Shown in pieces: positions 13,231-23,553 of a stretch of DNA of 64,000 nucleotides (positions within the stretch are counted from its first letter, which is position 1; each line of letters opens with the position of its first letter). The stretch is taken from assembly GCF_018691265.1 (NCBI RefSeq), contig NW_024881316.1, positions 28,579,319 to 28,643,318 of the forward strand, in the 5' to 3' direction. A program made the translations under genes and the position numbers. The notes under the pieces were generated by a model. It did no database searches. It saw only the letters and a program-made list of their open reading frames with translations, and had not been told where the DNA came from. This DNA is from Tyto alba (lineage: Eukaryota; Chordata; Aves; Strigiformes; Tytonidae).

Positions 13231-13393
13231 ACTCTCCGGGGATTTCTGGACAAGGTCTCTCTGGAAGCTGCTCAAGCCGCCGGCCATGCGGCAGAGCCCA
13301 TCGAGCCCCACGGAACGCCGGGGACTCTGCTGCAGCACCACCCTCCGCTCCCCGCAGCTCCCACGGGCGCCCGTGGGGATGCTCTGAGTCACA
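13231..13393. promoter_or_regulatory. Small CpG-rich patch
   Basis: About 13 CpG dinucleotides fall in roughly 150 bases (GCCGCCGGCCATGCGGC, ACGCCGGGG, CACGGGCGCCCGTGG), surrounded by AT-rich DNA almost free of CpG. The right edge carries TGAGTCA, the consensus AP-1 site, at about 13386. It could be a small CpG island (promoter, enhancer or first exon) or the GC-rich remnant of a retroelement. It is shorter than a usual CpG island. The 64-codon frame through it is a by-product of GC-richness. Confidence 0.35.
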
Positions 13394-15220
13394 ACTCCTA
13401 ACATAAAACCTCCGTCTGCAAGAAGGTTCCTTCTTTACAAGTAGGGAAAAAAGAAAGCCAGAAGGTGGCTTTCATCTGCAGAATGATGCTGTAGCCGATA
13501 TCCCGCACCCTCAGTCAGCTCCATGTTTGATTTTAACTTGTCCAAATAGGTGTGGGGGGAATTTCATATTTGCTTGACATGCAAGCGATGACACTTCAAA
13601 TTAAATACAAATAATACAGAGAGAAATGTATTTTTGTACTTTTTAACACATACCAGTGCTGTCTACAAGTCACTTTTTTTTTTTCCCCAAAGAGAACTAT
13701 AAACTAAGCAAACACCAAGAATATGTTTGATAAAGGAGAGTATCCAAATTTGTAAGATACACTTTCTAAAGGTCATTTTCTGTAATGTTACAGTGATCGC
13801 CACCTGATTAAATTGCCTACTATTCCAAATTTAATGAGACACTGAAAATTCTCAATGGTAATTGGGACAGCCAATTCTTTAAAGAGAGAAAGTGAGTGGG
13901 TAGCTAGTTGAAGTACAGAATAATGCTTATTAGTGTGGAGGTGGAAGAAGTCCTTACTGAGAAAAACAATTAAAAACTATTTTATTTGTAAAACATTGAG
14001 TTTTTATTTGTGCTACTTCACAGGAGTCCTGGATACAGTATCAATGCCATAACAGGTGGGAAAAAAATAAAGAAGGAAAAAGAAGATCCAACAGCCAATA
14101 AGCCAGCACTCTCTCCCCTGCCTACAATTGCATGCTGTATGGTAAATTTAATGATTCCACATTTTTCAGTACAAAAGATCTGCAAGTATTGTCAGGGACT
14201 CTCCAAGTGATTTGTGTCTTGCCCTGTTTTTCTTAAAAGTAAAAAGTTTGTTTATCCAAATGAAGCCATTCCAAGAAACCCAAATACACAGAAAGATATA
14301 AAGACAAGTACAATAATGACTATCTGATTGAACACTACAGAACCACTACATTAGGAAATAAGAAATAACTGCAGATTAATTAATATAAAGTCCCATACAG
14401 GCACCAGGTACAATTTATGCTTCTGCAATAGGATTATCAAAAAGATATACTGGGGGTTGAAATGGTACTAAAGTAAACTGCTAATAACTATGTGGTTCAA
14501 ATGTGCATTCGGAACACAAAGATAAAAAGAAAAATGACTATTTAAATCATAATCAGATTTTTTTTCCACGTAAAAGAGTCCATTTCATATAAATATTATT
14601 TAAAGGAAATCCCATGAACTGTATTACACAAAACATCAAGGAAGAGGCAATTGCAATAGACCTTCTGGGTTCATAATCAACAAAATTACTGATATTTTCA
14701 TGCCTTTAAGCCTGCAACTCCATCTTGATATTCACATTTTACCCTGACTGCAAAATGCATATCAAAACTCCAGACTGACTTATTTGTAAGTTAAAATGTG
14801 TCATAAAAGCAAAAATGCAGTTTATTAAAAAAAAATTGCAAGCACTTAAGACTGTTTTAAAAATATCATTGAAAGATGGTAACTCAGTGGTTCTAAATTA
14901 AAGGAAAAAAATAGCATAAGGAAAATCTTTAAGACTGTTCCAGTTCTGTGAAATGACTAGTCCAGCTATCAGGAGCTATGACAAGTCTGGGAATGTCAGG
15001 TCACAGCCTAGAGGATCATACAAGCACTCCAGCAGAAAAGCGCTCTGTCAGAAGCTGTATTTGATGTTCCTTGTCCATTCTATGCCAGGAAGAAGTCAAA
15101 ATACAGATGAATTGTGATTCAAGACTGGGGTTAAAATCTGTCCTCAAGCATATGACTGCAGTTTGTTGCTCAGTTGAAAGACTGACTTGTTTTCTACTTC
15201 CCAATATTCTTTTTTTTCAG
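13394..15220. other. AT-rich non-coding stretch
   Basis: I see no gene or repeat I can name. The sequence is AT-rich and single-copy with short A and T runs. Confidence 0.6.
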
Positions 15221-15356
15221 AGTAGGTATTTTATTTGGAATCATATCTGGCTGGGTGAAAAGGACAGACATCACCTGCTTATTCATCCATCTGGTATAAA
15301 ATGCTTAACAAGAGTGAGAGTGGCAAAATGTGCAAAACAAACAGCAAGCTCAAGCT
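15221..15356 (+). other. Candidate internal exon, unrecognised, plus strand
   Basis: Seen: a long pyrimidine tract ending TTTTTTTTCAG is followed by 136 bases and a near-consensus donor GTAAGTAG at 15357. One frame is open throughout: 45 codons plus one base. The translation is basic with two Cys near the end (KCLTRVRVAKCAKQT) and belongs to no family I know. The single trailing base is in phase with the two leading bases of the candidate terminal exon at 18102 on the same strand. Open frames of this length are common by chance, so this is a lead only. Confidence 0.22.
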
Positions 15357-18101
15357 GTAAGTAGCAGAAGAAGATATTGAAGCATGAGCAGCCTGGCCTT
15401 TCTTCCTAACAGCCAGGAGAAATGGACTTCAGTAAAACTTTATTTCCTTTTTTAAGATAAAGCAAATGCAGGTTCAGGCAATTCTCACCAGGTCTATTAT
15501 TATTTACAGTAGGCCCAGACATCACTCTTGGCATCCTGTTCAAGGAGAATAGGGGGAGGGGGAGAATGCCAACAACTTTCAGCAGAAGGCAGTCTTAACT
15601 CTGCACAGCACAGTCATTCTAGTGTGCGATGAAAAGTGACTTCATTGCTAATTAGGGCTTACTAGTGCTATCGCATTGTAAGCTATCACAAATAATCAAA
15701 CAACAAAAAAATATTAGAAATGCCCAGGCACAGTAGTACTTTCAGATTGCCTACAGAAGGCGTTCAGGTTAGAAAACACGTTCTTGTTTTGAAAATCTTC
15801 TAGCTCCCTGAGGAGACTGAAATCCTTTTGCCTGTACCATGAATCAAAATTACTTTTCCCTAGCCAAATGGTATTAGCCCTTCAGGCTTGGAGGCAGATA
15901 CCCCAGTCCCTGGTAAGATGTCTTCTCTGCCCTCAGACCAAGCAATTTCTGAGGCTTTTGATTTCAAGTGAACAAGGAAGAAATCTTTGTAGACCCTACT
16001 GCTCACAGGAAAGCTACCCTTGCACCACCTCTTTTCCATACCCCCAACCCCTCGTTTCCTGCAAGAGGCGGGAGGGACACAGCAGAACAAGATGTCTGAG
16101 TAGATGAAAGGTTTCACAAAAGTTTGCATAAGCTGCACGGGAACCTTATCTATCAATAATTCGTATCAACCCTGCAGCTCTTCTAACTTCAGGAGGGGTC
16201 CCGTAGCACTTATCTCTTGTCAACCTCATGTGCCCATGACTGGACATCAGGAAGAGGGACTGCACCAGCTCAAGGTTTATTCTGACGCTTGGAACATGTT
16301 GTAACCTTGCTCCAATTAAAAGGAAGCGTGCTACATTAAATATCCCTTTACCTCATTGTATGCCCTTACCAGGTAGAGGTTTTTGGACCTGTTTGAACAT
16401 GGTTATGTAATTATGATCGAACTCTGTTCTGACAAAGAGGAAGTTTGAAGAAGTTCCTCCTCCCTCCCTCATAAGGATGGGACAGTGAGGAGTACCTGTG
16501 GCAGAGCCTGATCATCCTGTGTGAGTCTTCCCTCACTTTTCAGTGTTTGAGTTAAAAATAAGAACCTAACAATGTTTATTCTCTAATTGAACTTTCAAGC
16601 CTCTGTTTACCAAATGGTTTGTAATTCTGGGAGAAGGGAAAATAAAAAACAACAGCAAAAAAAAATCCCAGAGAAAAAAAAAAAAGACTAAGGAGGAAGA
16701 AAGACTGTAAAAGCTATCTTAAATGCTTGAGCCATAATATTTCTAGGACTGTTTCCATATTGCCTAGATTCCAGTGGCATAAGATCACTGTTCAGTGATC
16801 AAGTGTGCAAATTGCTGCCTTAGGGAAAGACAATCCTGGACAGAAGAATACAGAGAGTAAAGATGTAGGTAAGAGCAAGACAGTTACAATTACTAAACTA
16901 CACAGTGGTTATTCATTTCACCTCTAAAGAGAAAGCATATTTTATTATTCACTCCATCTGAACTGTGTTCTGTAAGTCTGGTTCTTTTATACACTTAGAA
17001 CTACATTACTGAAGAACTAAATGAAAATAAATAACATTTACATTCAACTTGTAGTTCCTTAAGGATGCCTTAAGAATGTAGAATGCAGTTCTTTAAGAAT
17101 GGATTAAGAATGCCAAGTAGATAAATCCAAACAAATCTAATTTCACTTTTCATGATAGAGATATTCAGGAATAATAAAATATAACAATATAATAGTGGAA
17201 AGGAAAAAGTAAGTCCCTGCATCATACTGGGTTTCATTTTATTCTCAGAGAGGTACACATTGCCATTAACTGTGCAGGCTATATACTAAACAAGGACATC
17301 TGGTCATGAAATCACTGTCAGTGAATTGATAACTGTCAAGAATCTGTTCAACACAACACTTGTTTCTTCTTGATTCACTTTAACTTTAACAAAACTGAAT
17401 ATTAATGCACCACAAAAATAGTAGTCCTTGCATGCAAAACTTATGTGTTTCACTGAAGACACCCCCACTTCCTCCTACCAAACAGCTGTGTACAATAGTA
17501 TATTCCAAAAAATTTTCTTTAATGCTAGAGCACTAAAGAATGGCTGAGGTAAAAGGAAGTCTTTTTGTCAAATGCCTTGTTTGGTGAAGGCACTTTAATA
17601 TATTTTTATTTTATTTACCAGTTAAAAAGCTGCTATCATATTACGTAACTTATCTCATGCCAGAATTAATTTACAATAAAGCTATAATCTGAATGAATCT
17701 TTAAAGAGTTATTGGCACTTTCTACACCATCTATTGGTGAACTAGAAAGAGGCAACTAAAGAGGTCTTACTAGGAAAATAAGCATTATGGATAGACATGA
17801 AAACCTATTAATCAACTATTCATGTGTGCAGGGGAAGCAGAGACGTGTTGAGAAGAGCACTTTCAGTCCAAAATAGGAATAGTAAATCTCTAAATAGATA
17901 TGAGCTAGAAACAATAGTTCACAATATTTATCTGGCAGCTAATTGGTGAATCGAATAAAGTATATCTTGCTATGTGCAAGGACATGATCTGAAACACAAG
18001 GCTTTTGATAGTTCTGTTGTTGAGAAAACATAAAGTGTTGATACCTCCTGTGTGGATGTGTTAAGTTCACAAGCTCATGCTAATGTCTTGATTTGTTTCA
18101 G
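15357..18101. other. AT-rich non-coding stretch
   Basis: This would be an intron if the two flanking plus-strand candidates are real. It contains a minus-strand exon-like segment, 16370-16428, with a pyrimidine-rich acceptor ending TTTGTCAG and donor GTAAGG, open in one frame only (19 codons). A-rich runs lie near 16656-16685. I see no named repeat. Confidence 0.5.
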
Positions 18102-18385
18102 CCTGTGGGAAGTTTGTGCAAAATTACATTAGCCAGTCCAGTAACATTGAATGTTTCACAGGATCATTCTGGGATGATTTATTTCAGGACAGGTTTTTCA
18201 TCCAGAGCAAGTTACAACTGGATAGTGATGTACTGAAGAGCTTCCAGGCTGGAAGGACATGCAATGACCAGGTGTGCAGAACCAACACCAGTTTTCCTTT
18301 GTACTGTAGGAATTAATGCATGGTGACCTGGTGGTATTCTCACAAGTTTGATCTATTTTTACTAATAAAGTGTTCTTGGTGATCA
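18102..18385 (+). other. Candidate terminal exon with 70-codon open frame
   Basis: Seen: acceptor TTGATTTGTTTCAG at 18101, two leading bases, 70 open codons from 18104, a TAA at 18314-18316, then AATAAA at 18364-18369 followed by a GT-rich stretch. Order and spacing are those of a normal last exon. The translation has six cysteines (CGKF... at the start, CNDQVC and YCRN near the end), which would suit a small secreted or extracellular segment, but I cannot match it to a family. The leading phase fits the candidate exon at 15221-15356. It could equally be the last exon of a non-coding RNA, or a coincidence. Confidence 0.27.
18364..18369 (+). terminator. Canonical AATAAA poly(A) signal (candidate)
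   Basis: AATAAA is followed within 12 bases by GTGTTCTTGGTG, a reasonable downstream GT-rich element, 48 bases after the TAA of the candidate last exon. Confidence 0.3.
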
Positions 18386-19214
18386 ACAGCTTCCTTTAGA
18401 TTTTGCACTGGGCCTTGACCTGACTAATTTGCCTGTTATGTATTGTCCTGAGTGTGAACATATTGCTTACCCGTTCAGCACTAATCTAGGTTTCCAGCAG
18501 AGATCTGAATAAGCCCTTTCCTTACTGAAGGACAACGGAGCTGTGTCTAACACCCCTGAATGAAATGGCATTGCGCTGAAGCTTTAGATCCAAGGCAATC
18601 ATTATTTATCTGTACAACATTAAAGACAACAAAAAGAATGTTTTGATTACTGATTTTTAAAAAGTATTTTTTCCCAGGGCTTTCCTTCAAGGAAGAGATG
18701 GGCAAAAGCAGTGCTTTGGCTACTAAAGCTCTTACATCATTGAGTAATGACAGAATTAAGTAATTTCTGCTTGGATCATCATAATGAACTCCTCATACTT
18801 CAGCAAGGGGATTCCCAATGACTTAAACTTCTCCATTCAGTGCAGATAGTAGTTAGGATCTCCTAGCAAGCACTGCCCAAGATGGCACAGAAGTTAGGTC
18901 AAGTTGGAGCCTGTGCCTGACATTAGCATACAGCAGCAGCAAGAGGCAGAGATAAGAAAAGGATAGGATTGAGAGATTCCATCATGTATTTTTAAGGAAA
19001 ATCGACATGTTCCGCACAGACTGGACACAAATGGGACAGTATGCTCTGCTGTTAGCCAGCAAACAGATATAGGTTGCACAGAATGCAAGGAGAAAGAAGG
19101 GAGAGCCTGTTGGAGATACTTGTTCATCTGACAATTGAACAAGGAAGTGGAAAACCTGAGACAAGAACTACTCCTAAAATGAAGCTGTGGGTTTCTCCAC
19201 ACAGACTTTCCACA
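18386..19214. other. AT-rich non-coding stretch
   Basis: I see no gene. The last 300 bases before the CR1 copy are GC-richer but have no CR1 similarity that I can trace. The boundary of the LINE is placed at the GGTGTTCTCCAGGGATCAGT block. Confidence 0.5.
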
Positions 19215-20159
19215 TACTGGTGTTCTCCAGGGATCAGTATTGGGGCCAGTTCTGTTCAATATCTTTATCAATGACCTGGACAGGGGGCTTGAGTGCACCC
19301 TCAGTAAGCTTGCAAACACCAACTTCGGTGGGAGTATTGATCTGCTGAAGGGTAGAAAGGCACTAGAGAGGGATCTGGACAGGCTGGATCGATGGTCCAA
19401 GGCCAATTGTGTGAGGTTCAACAAGGCTGAGTGCCAGGTCCTGCACTTGCATCCCAACCACCCCATGCAATGCCCCAGGCTTGGGAAAGAGTGGCTGGAA
19501 AGCTGCCTTGTGGAAAAGGACCTGGGGGAGTTGGTTGAGAGCCAGCTGAATATGAGCCAGCAGCATGCCCAGCTGGCCAAGAAGGCCAATAGCATCCTGG
19601 CTTGTATCAGAAATAGTGTGGCCAGCAGGACGAGGAAGTGACTGTCCCCCTGTACTCAGCACTGGTGAGGCTGCAGCTCAAATACTGTGTTGTTTTGGGC
19701 CTCTCACTACAAAACAGGTATTGAGGTGCTGGAGCGTGTCCAGAGAAGTGCAAGATGGTGAATGGGTCTAGAGAAAAAGTCTTATGAGGAGTGGCTGAGG
19801 GAACTGGGGCTGTTTAGCCTGGAGAAAATGAGGTTCAGAGGAGACCTTATCCCTCTACAACTACCTGAAAGGAGGTTGTAGCAAGTCAGGTCCCTTTTCC
19901 TAAGTAGTAAGTGACAGGACAAGAGGAAACAGACTCAAGTTGTGCCAGAGGAGGTTTAAATTGGATATTAGAAAAAATTTCTTCACTGTAAAGGTCGTCA
20001 AGCATTGGAACAGGCTGTCCAGGAAAGTGGTTCAGTCACCATCCCTGGAGATATTTAAAAGACGTGTAGATGTGGCACTTAGGGACATGGTTTGGTGGTG
20101 GACTTGGTAGTGCTAAGTTTACGGTTATCTTTCAACCTAAATGATTCTATGATTCTATT
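19215..20159 (+). mobile_element. CR1 LINE, 5'-truncated 3' half, plus strand
   Basis: This is the 3' half of a CR1 non-LTR retrotransposon, covering the C-terminal part of ORF2 reverse transcriptase and the 3' UTR. It starts inside the conserved GVxQGSxLGPVLFN region and ends with ATTCTATG (20144-20151) and ATTCTATT (20152-20159), the octamer repeat that defines CR1 3' ends. It is a different subfamily from the copies at 36 and 52 kb: its mid-part reads [17 protein letters not shown], followed by a long non-coding tail. About 20 bases normally present just before the CCTTCCAACC-like block seem to be missing, after TTTACGGTTA near 20125. No target duplication is evident, as usual for CR1. Confidence 0.95.
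19240..19641 (+). pseudogene. CR1 ORF2 reverse transcriptase remnant
   Basis: An open stretch of about 133 codons encodes the part of CR1 reverse transcriptase after motif B. Residues 1-20 carry [19 protein letters not shown]. Where intact CR1 has the catalytic FADDTK box (motif C), this copy reads LANTNF at 19309-19326. Both catalytic Asp are lost, so the protein could not polymerise. Downstream residues ([22 protein letters not shown]) match the usual linker of this LINE clade. The frame ends at a TGA near 19641 that is likely caused by an indel. Dead fragment. Confidence 0.9.
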
Positions 20160-23100
20160 CTAAAAGGGAAGCACTGCTTTAACTAGTCAGCATGAAAGAG
20201 AATTTCTTTTCATTTTTGGACTCTTTGCAAACATGATCATCAAATATCATGAAAGGGCACTTTTTTGCTTTCAGGAACATCAGTCAGAATAGATGGTTTA
20301 GGTAAAAAATATAGACTACTGGCCCCTGGTGGGGGTGGTGGGAGAAACTGTACTACAGCTAAACATCAGTTTCCCAAATACTAAATATTATTTAACCTGA
20401 TTTTCAAGATGCTGAGTTCAGTCAGTTATATATGATTTTCCTATGCTTGATGTTCACTTCAACTGAGTATAGTTATGCTAAATATAACCTCGTTGTACTC
20501 TCGCTCTCCATGTGGCCCCTACTTTACATAGGGCCACATTTTAATTAAAGAGAATGTTTTCTTCTGTGCCACTGACACCCATCCAGACCTCCTTGCAGAG
20601 GTTTCCTCTGTCCAACTGTGCACATATATAACAAATGCATGAAAAGGGGTAAAAGTAGCTGCAAGTCTAATGTGACTGAAAATAAAACTTCAGCCTCACC
20701 TGTTTGCAGGCTACCTCCTTTTTTTTACTTCAACTTTCAGAGCATTGTGAATACTGGAATTAATAATGTTTGCTGCCTCTGCTTTTTTCTTTTTCTAGAA
20801 TCATGCTGTGATAACATTGAGACTTCTCCAGAAGTCTCCACAAAATTTAGATGAGATACTTATATTAACAAAACAAAACTAAGAATAGGAAAATGTCTTT
20901 TTCCTCAGACCTAAAGATTTCACTGAAAGAAATTTGCGTTTGGTATTTTCCTTACATGGATTGGGCTTTTGAGCATAGATCCAAACAGGACAGATTAAAA
21001 GTTAATTATTTCCGTTCACTTCAGAATATTCAAAATATAAGGTGCTGTCATGAAGAATGTGTATGGGACCTTAACTGGAATAACAGTAATAAGCCCTGTT
21101 CCTTTCATTCCCAGGTAGCAGAAAAATAATATTAGAGATAAGAAAAATACTCATATGTTAATATTTAATTGAAAGATTTTGTACATTCAACAGAAATTTG
21201 AAAAACTTATTGCATGTTTGTATCTTCATTCAAAACAACAACTTAAATTTCTGTAAATGTTAATCTATGTTTCTGTAAATTTTCCGTCAAGAGAAAACAG
21301 TTCATACGCTAAAAGTTAAAATGCTGTAAGGCAAATCCCTTCTGCATACAAAAGTCTCTTACCCTACCTCTATAGTTTTGTATTTTGGGTCAAAAATACT
21401 GGTTATGGGTGATCTTGGAGGTGTGCTACAGTATCCTACATGTCAAAAAGATTGGAACTAAAGCTGCTCAATGATGACATAGAAACAGTTCAACTAACCC
21501 AGATGTCACTGGCCTAAGTGGCATGGTTATCTTCCCCCTTGCAGCAACAACTCCATGGGTAGAAAAATTACTGCCTTTCCAGTTCCTCCAAATTGTCTAT
21601 CTATATGCAATTTTTTAATTTTCCTTAGAATACAGAGGTAGTACATATAGACCCACTAGAAAATGTTTATTTCTGCTTTAATTAAGTTTTTTTGGCAGAA
21701 GCTGAGTAACAAGCTGGCAGAATTAGGACTCTCTGGAGGACATGTAACAGCGACCACTGAGGCATGAGACACCCCTGCCTTGGCAGGCAGTAACAGGATC
21801 TGAACTCTGCCACTTCCCAGTCCTGCTAGTCCATCCTCAGCTATTCTTATGGATGCTGCCAGCACATTACTACTGTCATCCTAACATTTAAGCAAAATTC
21901 TTTTAAGTAAGAGTAAGCTGTAAGTCACAAACTATTTTTCATTGGAATACAAGATGTGGATGGTTCAGTATCCATGCCCTTTTCAAATCCCAGGTTCCCA
22001 CCAGTTCCAGCAGAGGCACTATCGCTCTGCCAGGGTGACACTGTGGAGTGTTTGCTGCGAGTGATCAAGTATTAGGAGGAAAGATGAAAGCACTTGGAAC
22101 AACCCCTGCTATGAACACACAAAAAGTGGTTGAGCCAAGAAAATGGCTAAAGACAAGTGCAGAAAATATGGCATCAAAGCTACTAATTAAAAAAGAGCTT
22201 TAGAATAATATAGCCTCCACTCTCAAACAGAATAGGTCACTGTCAGCTTCATTTGCCTTTTTATTAGAGCAAATATTAAGACCTCAGATGTGTGCACGGC
22301 CATTGTGAATAAACAAAGAATTCAGGACATATACACATATTGTTTATATTTTAAGAGTTTTCTAAAAATATGATTACCAAGAGGTTGTGACTTTTTCTTT
22401 CGGGCACTAAGTTTTTTACAGATATACAACTTGTCAAACAGCCTTTCTAGTGCAATGTGAGCACCAAGGCAAGAATATATATCACTTACTGTCTCAATCC
22501 AAACCTTTTAATCCTTAGTTCGCTTTGGTTGGTTCAGTTCACCACTTAGAAATCTTTCTCAAAAAAAACAGTATACTCTTACTAAGAACAGCCAAAATAA
22601 GAAACTGGTTTCAAAGTACTTCTGGTTTCCAGGGAACATCAGTATTGACTGCAATGGGAAGTTCAGAGGTGGAGAGTCAAAATTCCTCAGCAAGGAGTGA
22701 ATCAGGAATGAGGAGCCTGAGAGAGGGACTAACCGAGGAAATGAATAGCACTGAGATGGAGAACCAGAGCTGGGACAGGTTGTAAACAATGCAGAAGGTA
22801 TAATCCTGATCATTGCCAGGACTTTAGGATAATCAGCATTACTCTTCTGGTATCACAGCAAGAACTTCTGAATCCAGCTCATAGGCAGACCCATTACTAT
22901 TTAGTCCTGGGCCACAGGCTATAAACAACCTGCTCCAATATCACCTATTCTGTTCACAGAGGACTGTGCCACATCAACACCAGTAAATAAAATTCACCAA
23001 GGAATATTGTCCCACTGTGAGGCCAACATGTACAGCCTGTCCAAACAACTCTCTGGACAACTCTCTCCTCCAAAATAAGGTGGCTACATCCAAGGTGCTG

Positions 23101-23181
23101 CTGCTGGATCTTGTCCTTAGCCTCAGCCACCACCTCTCTGTGTCTAGGAACTGCCTGAGACACATAGCTTTGACCCAAGGG
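20160..23181. other. AT-rich non-coding stretch
   Basis: No gene is identifiable. The minus-strand segment 21363-21435 is exon-like: a pyrimidine-rich acceptor ending GACATGTAG, donor GTAAGAG, and one open frame of 23 codons containing STPPRSPITSIFDPKY. It is one of several phase-compatible minus-strand candidates. The rest is single-copy AT-rich DNA. Confidence 0.5.
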
Positions 23182-23268
23182 GAAAAAACAAACAAACAAA
23201 CAAACAAACAAAAAACAAAACAACAAAAACAAACAAAAAAACCACACACACAACCAAAAAAAAAAAAA
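23182..23268 (+). repeat. (CAAA)n / A-rich simple repeat
   Basis: About six perfect CAAA units are followed by degenerate AAAC, a short CA run and a 13-A run. Translated on the minus strand it gives long Phe/Cys/Leu-rich open frames that are artefacts. This is the largest of the CAAA-type tracts in the window. Confidence 0.95.
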
Positions 23269-23455
23269 GCAGTGACAAAATACCTTATGCTCACAATTTA
23301 ACAATATGAAAAATAATAAAATCTGTGGATTGGAAAATAACAATATCTGTGGACAATATTAAGATCTGTGTACTGCACAGTTTTGTTTACTAGTATAGGT
23401 GCAGTGTAGGTCCTTATTTACAGTCTGGTTGAAAACATATCTGTCGTTTCTAATT

Positions 23456-23553
23456 TAAAAGAAAAAGAGGTAAGAAGAAAGGGAAAGGAGAAAAAGAAAG
23501 AGCTAGAGAAAGAAAAAGGAAGAAAAAATAAGAAAGAGGAAGAACAAAAAAAA
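23456..23553 (+). repeat. Polypurine tract (GA-rich low complexity)
   Basis: Nearly 100 bases consist almost entirely of A and G on the plus strand (AAGAAAGGGAAAGGAGAAAA and similar), with only a few pyrimidines. Such tracts can adopt triplex (H-DNA) structure if mirror-symmetric. Here the pattern is irregular, so this is labelled low-complexity only. Confidence 0.9.

Noticed and set aside
18894..19595. 233-codon open frame on the minus strand
   Set aside because: It is mostly the antisense of the CR1 reverse transcriptase remnant and shares no features of a real protein.
22954..23343. 106-129-codon minus-strand frames rich in Phe and Cys
   Set aside because: They arise from translating the CAAA repeat in reverse.
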